From an uncultured Bacteroides sp. (GTDB lineage Bacteria; Bacteroidota; Bacteroidia; Bacteroidales; Bacteroidaceae): 64,000 nt of DNA. Below are positions 57,716-64,000 of this stretch, piece after piece. How positions within the stretch are numbered: the first letter of the stretch is position 1; each line of letters starts with the position of its first letter. The stretch is taken from NCBI GenBank assembly GCA_949294185.1, contig CASFGA010000003.1:113501-177500 (forward strand). The letters are read 5' to 3'. Made by a program: the position numbers and the translations under genes. Under the pieces are notes generated by a model. It saw only the letters and a list, made by a program, of their open reading frames with translations. It made no database searches and was not told the origin of the DNA.

Positions 57716-58701
57716 TTATAAAAGTTTTTTTCAAAGGCGGAAAAAGATTTTTTCCCCAGTATGCAACGCTTCCACCATGCAAGGAGAAAGCCCGTTCCAT
57801 ACCCTACCAATTGAATAAACGCCGCAATGACGGAAAGTATACCGATTTTCGGACTTTTATTTTTCAACGAAGCATCCAGAAAGATTACAAGCACGAAGAT
57901 TCCCAGAAGCCCCAGGTTCCAGACGCAAAAGAAAGCGGCCAGCAACACGAGTGCAACGCCAACGGTAAACACCGCCGGCAGCAGATGGACGAGCTTCAAG
58001 GATTCGGGATATTTCTTATACAGATTGATGCGGGCGATTCCCGAATTGTGGACCTGCTTGAAAAACTTCCTGAAATCGGTGCGGCGCTTGTGCCACACCC
58101 ATGCCTGCGGGAACAAACGGCACCGGTATCCGGCCTTGAAGATGCGGATACTGAAATCAATGTCTTCGCCGAAGCGCATCCGCGAAAATCCGCCCAAGGC
58201 ACGGTATACCTCGGCCCGTATCCCCATATTGAAACTGCGCGGGTAAAACCGGTCCATCTTCTTCTTGCCACCCCGGATTCCCCCCGTGGTGAAAAAAGAA
58301 GTCATGGCATAATTGATGGCCTTCTGCACAGAAGTGAACGAATCGTGCGCCCGGTCAGGGCCTCCGAAGGCATCGGCCGGCTCACGCCGCAGTTCCGCTT
58401 CAACGGCCGCCAAGTATCCTTCCGGCAAGATGCAGTCCGAATCCAGAATCAACAGATATTCCCCCCGGCTTCTCTCCGCCCCATAGTTGCGCGTCTGCCC
58501 GGGCCCGGAGTTCGGCTTATAATAATAATGTATGTCCATCCGGTCGCGATAATCTCCTACCACCCCTTCGCAAGGCACCGAAGAACCGTCTTCAACAATT
58601 ATTACCTCAAAGTCGCGGAAAGTTTGCACCGCCAGACTGCCCAACAGTTCATCGACCTCGTCCGGACGGTTATAGACTGGAATGATAACGGAATATCGCA
58701 T
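57712..58701 (-). CDS. GT2-family glycosyltransferase
   Basis: 329 residues from ATG 58701 (MRYSVIIPVYNRPDEVDEL). GT-A fold: VIIVEDGSS, LILDSDCILP (DxD-type metal site) and FGEDIDFSIRI. Residues about 245-310 are two or three membrane helices (LLPAVFTVGVALVLLAAFF and following), so it is anchored in the inner membrane. Probably adds a sugar to a surface glycan or lipid; acceptor unknown. First gene of the run to lpxH. Confidence 0.92.
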   Translation of the reverse strand: MRYSVIIPVYNRPDEVDELLGSLAVQTFRDFEVIIVEDGSSVPCEGVVGDYRDRMDIHYYYKPNSGPGQTRNYGAERSRGEYLLILDSDCILPEGYLAAVEAELRREPADAFGGPDRAHDSFTSVQKAINYAMTSFFTTGGIRGGKKKMDRFYPRSFNMGIRAEVYRALGGFSRMRFGEDIDFSIRIFKAGYRCRLFPQAWVWHKRRTDFRKFFKQVHNSGIARINLYKKYPESLKLVHLLPAVFTVGVALVLLAAFFCVWNLGLLGIFVLVIFLDASLKNKSPKIGILSVIAAFIQLVGYGTGFLLAWWKRCILGKKSFSAFEKNFYK

Positions 58702-58731
58702 ATAAATCTTTTTTGTAATGTTCTGGAACAA

Positions 58732-58763
58732 CAAAAATAGGCAAACCACCCCAAAGAGCCAAA
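58732..58763 (-). promoter_or_regulatory. Promoter of the GT2-radC-sufT-lpxH unit
   Basis: TTTG (58760-58763), 20-bp spacer, TATTTTTG (58732-58739) on the minus strand. Confidence 0.6.
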
Positions 58764-58849
58764 AACATTCAGACTTTTATCCGGGCATCCCCTTCTTCCT
58801 TCGCGATGTTCCATGAAAACAGACATACCTTCTCCCTATGCATACGGGC

Positions 58850-58883
58850 AAAAAAAATCCCGGACATTCTGCAATGCCCGGGA
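58850..58883 (-). terminator. efp terminator
   Basis: Minus-strand stem TCCCGGGCATT / AATGTCCGGGA (one mismatch, 4-base loop) followed by T8. Confidence 0.85.
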
Positions 58884-58904
58884 AAATATCGCAAAAAAAG
58901 ATGT

Positions 58905-59471
58905 TTATGCCTTTACACGTCCCACGTATGAACCGTCGCGAGTATCCACCTCGATGGTTTCATCCTGATTGATGAACAGCGGAACACGAACCGTTGCACC
59001 AGTCTCTACCGTAGCCGGCTTGGTTGCATTAGTAGCGGTATCGCCTTTCAGTCCCGGTTCCGTATAAGTAACCTTCAGCTGCACCTTAACCGGCAGTTCG
59101 GCATACAGAATCGTTTCCGTAGAAGCATCCGACACAACATCCACCACCATCTCTTCCTTCAGGAAGTCTACGCCTTCAATCAAATCATGAGCGATAGGCA
59201 CCTGCTCGTATGTCTCCTGGTTCATGAAAATATAGTCTTCACCCTCCTTATACAGATACTGGTACGGACGACGCTCCACACGTACATCTTCCAGCTTTTC
59301 ACCGATATTGAAACGGCGTTCCAACACATATCCGTCGACCACATCCTTCAGCTTCGTGCGCATGAAAGTATTTCCTTTTCCCGGCTTTACATGCAGGAAA
59401 TCGATGCAAAAATATAACTTGCCATCCATACGGATAGCGGTTCCGATTTTAATGTCTTGAGCATTAATCAT
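58905..59471 (-). CDS. efp: Elongation factor P
   Basis: 188 residues. KOW-like N-terminal domain with the functional loop KPGKGNTF (tip lysine K32), then OB domains ending VRVPLFINQDETIEVDTRDGSYVGRVK. It relieves ribosome stalling at polyproline stretches. Divergent from rpmH. Confidence 0.97.
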   Translation of the reverse strand: MINAQDIKIGTAIRMDGKLYFCIDFLHVKPGKGNTFMRTKLKDVVDGYVLERRFNIGEKLEDVRVERRPYQYLYKEGEDYIFMNQETYEQVPIAHDLIEGVDFLKEEMVVDVVSDASTETILYAELPVKVQLKVTYTEPGLKGDTATNATKPATVETGATVRVPLFINQDETIEVDTRDGSYVGRVKA

Positions 59472-59523
59472 AACTTGTATTCTTTTATATATTACTATAG
59501 ATTATCAGCCAATGATTCGGCTG

Positions 59524-59555
59524 CAAAAATAATTGAAATCACGAAAAAACACAAA
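59524..59555 (-). promoter_or_regulatory. efp promoter
   Basis: TTTG (59552-59555), 20-bp spacer, TATTTTTG (59524-59531) on the minus strand. Confidence 0.65.
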
Positions 59556-59582
59556 AAGATTTGTCTAAAAATGAATTAGCTA

Positions 59583-59613
59583 TTGGTTTATTTAAAAAAA
59601 GTCACTAATTTTG
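59583..59613 (+). promoter_or_regulatory. rpmH promoter
   Basis: TTGG (59583-59586), 19-bp spacer, TAATTTTG (59606-59613); leader about 33 nt. Confidence 0.65.
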
Positions 59614-59652
59614 CAGCCCGAACGCTTATAATAACATAAAGTATATACGAAA

Positions 59653-59814
59653 ATGAAAAGAACTTACCAACCTTCAAACAGAAAAAGAAGAAACAAACAC
59701 GGTTTCCGTGAGAGAATGGCTACCGCAAACGGTCGCCGAGTATTGGCTGCACGTCGTGCAAAAGGGCGCAAGAAGCTGACAATATCAGACGAATACAACG
59801 GCGTGAAGGCTTAA
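59653..59814 (+). CDS. rpmH: 50S ribosomal protein L34
   Basis: A short gene of 53 codons. It opens [18 protein letters not shown] and continues through [21 protein letters not shown], the near-invariant L34 sequence, then carries a short Bacteroidetes-type extension [14 protein letters not shown]. It has its own promoter and ends before a perfect terminator hairpin. Confidence 0.97.
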   Translation: MKRTYQPSNRKRRNKHGFRERMATANGRRVLAARRAKGRKKLTISDEYNGVKA

Positions 59815-59839
59815 GCACTAACGGCAATAAAAGAATCAG

Positions 59840-61921
<2,082 letters not shown>

Positions 61922-61940
61922 AGCAAGACCGTCTGTCTTA

Positions 61941-61996
61941 TCATAACGAAAGAGCGGAAGAACGAAAGCCTCGTTTCTTCCGCTCTTTCGTTATGA
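61941..61996. terminator. 22-bp perfect inverted repeat after gyrB
   Basis: Bases 61941-61962 and 61975-61996 are exact reverse complements around a 12-base loop. Probable gyrB terminator, though no T-run follows directly. Confidence 0.7.
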
Positions 61997-62157
61997 GTCT
62001 CCTGACTTTTCATCAAGAGAAAAATCCATTTTCTCCTTAGTCCCACTAAAAAATCATAAAAAGCAAAATCCATCCGCTTTTTCATGGGCCCAAAATATTT
62101 TCCAATCGTTTTTATCCGTAACTTAACCTCCGATTCATTACCATAATATCAACCGCC

Positions 62158-63825
62158 ATGATGCTACAGATATACTGCAAGAATGCAGACCAGACGAAAA
62201 ATTTTCCTGAAGGGAGTTCTCTCTTAGACATCTATAAAGGATTTGACCTGCAAATGCCTTACGGGCCTGTCAGCGCAAAGGTAAACAACAAGGTAGAGAG
62301 CCTCGACTTCAGAGTATACTATAACAAAGACATCGAATTTCTGGACATAACCAGCGCATCGGGTATGCGCACGTATGTACGCTCCCTATGTTTCGTCTTG
62401 GTCAAAGCAGTAGAAGAGCTTTATCCCGAGGGAAGCATCTCCCTGGAACATCCCGTATCGAAAGGATACTATTGTGATCTGCATCTTGACCGCACGATAG
62501 GACTGGATGATGTCAAGCGAATAAAGCAGAAGATGCAGGAAATCATCGATGCCGACATACCTTTCCTGCGCACGGAATGCCATACAGAAGACATAGTCCG
62601 CCTGTTCCGCCAACGGGGCATGTTGGACAAAGCCAAATTGCTGGAAACTTCCGGACAACTTTATTCCCATTATTACCGCTTGGGGGATACCGTAGACTAT
62701 TATTATGGCAGTCTGATTCCCAGTACCGGCTATATCCATCTGTTTGATATCGTAAAGTATTACGACGGACTGCTCCTGCGCATCCCCAACCGGCAGAATC
62801 CTACCAAACTGGAGGAAGTGATAAAGCAAGAAAAAATGCTGGATGTATTCCAGGAATACCAACGGTGGAACCGGATTATGGGAATCAGTACGGTAGGAGA
62901 CTTCAATATCGCGTGCAAAGAAGGCTATGCAACAGACCTGATAAACGTTTCCGAAGCACTTCAGGAAAAGAAGATAGCCAACATTGCCGATGAAATCGCC
63001 CACCGCAATCAAAATGGAGAACGGGTGAAACTCGTACTCATTTCCGGCCCTTCCTCTTCAGGAAAAACGACTTTCAGCAAGCGTCTCAGCATCCAGCTCA
63101 TGACCAACGGCATGAAACCCTATCCCATTTCACTGGACGACTATTTCGTAGACCGGGAAAAAACGCCGTTAGACAGCGACGGCAAACATGATTTCGAGGC
63201 CTTCAATGCACTTGATCTGGATTTCTTCGAATCACAGCTACAGAGTTTGCTGAAAGGAGAGGAAGTGGAACTCCCCAAATTCAATTTTGTGACAGGCAAA
63301 AGAGAAAACAGCGGCAAGAAACTCCGCATTGACGACCACATGATTTTAATTCTCGAAGGTATACATGCGCTTAATCCGGCACTGACTCCCAACATTCCCT
63401 CCGAAAACAAGTATAAGGTATATGTCTCGGCATTGACTACCATTCTGTTAGACAACCACAACTATATCCCCACGACAGACAACAGATTATTAAGACGCAT
63501 CATCCGGGACTATAAATACAGAAACTATTCTGCAGAGGCAACGATAGCCCGCTGGCCCAGTGTGCGTGCAGGAGAAGAGAAATGGATATTCCCTTATCAG
63601 GAATATGCAGATACGATGTTCAACTCCGCATTGCTATTCGAACTTGCCGTCATGAAAGACTATGCAGAACCTATCTTGCGCAAAGTGTCCAATAACTGTC
63701 CGGAATATTCAGAAGCTTACCGTCTTCTGAAATTTCTTTCATATTTCACCCCCTTACAAGACAAAGAACTCCCCCCCACTTCTCTCTTGCGAGAGTTTTT
63801 GGGAGGAAGCAGCTTCCGGTATTAG
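62158..63825 (+). CDS. Nucleoside (uridine) kinase-like protein with threonyl-tRNA-synthetase-like N-terminal domains
   Basis: 555 residues. The N-terminal 60 residues look like a TGS domain (FPEGSSLLDIYKGFDLQMPYGPVSAKVNNKVESLDF), followed by a region like the second additional domain of ThrRS (about 70-270). From about 290 it is a P-loop kinase of the uridine kinase type: LVLISGPSSSGKTTFSKRLS, DDYFVDREKTPLDSDGKHDFEAFNALDL and LEGIHALN. It may phosphorylate uridine or cytidine or sense tRNA/amino-acid state; the fused layout occurs in several anaerobes. The first ATG (codon 1) or the second (codon 2) may be used. Confidence 0.85.
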   Translation: MMLQIYCKNADQTKNFPEGSSLLDIYKGFDLQMPYGPVSAKVNNKVESLDFRVYYNKDIEFLDITSASGMRTYVRSLCFVLVKAVEELYPEGSISLEHPVSKGYYCDLHLDRTIGLDDVKRIKQKMQEIIDADIPFLRTECHTEDIVRLFRQRGMLDKAKLLETSGQLYSHYYRLGDTVDYYYGSLIPSTGYIHLFDIVKYYDGLLLRIPNRQNPTKLEEVIKQEKMLDVFQEYQRWNRIMGISTVGDFNIACKEGYATDLINVSEALQEKKIANIADEIAHRNQNGERVKLVLISGPSSSGKTTFSKRLSIQLMTNGMKPYPISLDDYFVDREKTPLDSDGKHDFEAFNALDLDFFESQLQSLLKGEEVELPKFNFVTGKRENSGKKLRIDDHMILILEGIHALNPALTPNIPSENKYKVYVSALTTILLDNHNYIPTTDNRLLRRIIRDYKYRNYSAEATIARWPSVRAGEEKWIFPYQEYADTMFNSALLFELAVMKDYAEPILRKVSNNCPEYSEAYRLLKFLSYFTPLQDKELPPTSLLREFLGGSSFRY

Positions 63826-63901
63826 AAAAATGCCTGCACTAGCAACTGCCTTAAAAAGGGATAAGCATATTCCGCCGCGGAAGGGCGGCACGGCGGGGCA
63901 A

Positions 63902-63949
63902 CAAAAAAGAATCCCCCTCCCCCCGGAACTGTCCGGAAGGAGGGGGGGA
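63902..63949 (-). terminator. Terminator of an rRNA operon
   Basis: Minus-strand GC-rich stem (CCCCCTCC...CCGG with CCGG...GGAGGGGG) just past the 5S end, followed by ATTCTTTTTTG. Confidence 0.75.
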
Positions 63950-63953
63950 AAGG

Positions 63954-64000
63954 ACGGCGGCTACCTACTCTCCCGCTTGCGCAGTACCATCGGCGCGGCG
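63954..64000 (-). rRNA. rrf: 5S ribosomal RNA, 3' end, partial
   Basis: The minus strand reads GCCGATGGTACTGCGCAAGCGGGAGAGTAGGTAGCCGCC, the conserved 3' third of a Bacteroides 5S rRNA. The rest, and presumably 23S and 16S, lie to the right of the window. The exact 3' end is approximate. Confidence 0.88.

Overview
The window is a stretch of a Bacteroidales chromosome, most likely Bacteroides or Phocaeicola. The evidence is a SusC/SusD pair with surface and periplasmic glycoside hydrolases, many lipoproteins, repeated matches to the Bacteroides promoter (TTTG at -33, TAnnTTTG at -7), a tmRNA tag ending NNYALAA, and a gene order (DUF1599, DoxX-like protein, tpiA, SPOR protein, folE) that I recall from Bacteroides genomes. 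No phage, integrase, IS transposase or CRISPR array is visible.

Layout. (1) 1-7188, minus strand: a compact operon for sulfate activation and sulfonation, in the order cysQ, SLC13 permease, cysC, cysD, cysN, sulfotransferase, second SLC13 permease (cut by the window start). Sulfate is imported, converted to APS (CysDN) and PAPS (CysC), the sulfotransferase moves the sulfonate to an acceptor, and CysQ removes the by-product PAP. No PAPS or APS reductase or sulfite reductase is present, so the locus is built for sulfonation rather than cysteine synthesis. It resembles the steroid and cholesterol sulfonation cluster of B. thetaiotaomicron and is the most interesting system here. (2) 7297-11301: an amino acid permease and a divergent M3 dipeptidyl carboxypeptidase, followed by 376 bp of repeats, a 27-bp-arm palindrome and the relic of an outer-membrane protein gene. 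(3) 11679-30707: a carbohydrate locus with GH63, GH2, a two-part LysO-like exporter, SusD, SusC, a lone Rpn/PD-(D/E)XK gene on the other strand, then GH35, GH51 and a double GH43. The enzyme set points to arabinose- and galactose-containing glycans; no local regulator is seen.

(4) 31006-42077: housekeeping and small-molecule genes (DUF1599, DoxX/MauE-like protein, tpiA, SPOR protein, folE, rpsT with tRNA-Glu, HAD phosphatase, proB), a PepSY-like repeat lipoprotein, an XRE-cupin regulator with an acyl-CoA synthetase, and a hypothetical lipoprotein. (5) 42329-48924: tmRNA, a frameshifted 6-bladed propeller lipoprotein, manA, a candidate structured ncRNA with its own promoter and terminator, and the anaerobic ribonucleotide reductase nrdDG behind a cobalamin riboswitch and an intrinsic terminator. 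(6) 49237-64000: core genes (CCA-adding-type nucleotidyltransferase, mdh, acyltransferase, dnaG, rpmE2, lpxH, sufT-like, radC, GT2, efp, rpmH, gyrB, nucleoside kinase). The window ends in the 3' part of a 5S rRNA gene on the minus strand, so an rRNA operon continues to the right.

Start codons were moved downstream of the longest open frame for several genes (cysC, cysQ, GH43, HAD, XRE-cupin, manA, nrdD, the nucleotidyltransferase, dnaG, sufT, GT2, gyrB) because the extensions use TTG, run through promoters or riboswitches, or lack family similarity. All family calls are from reading motifs; no database search was run.
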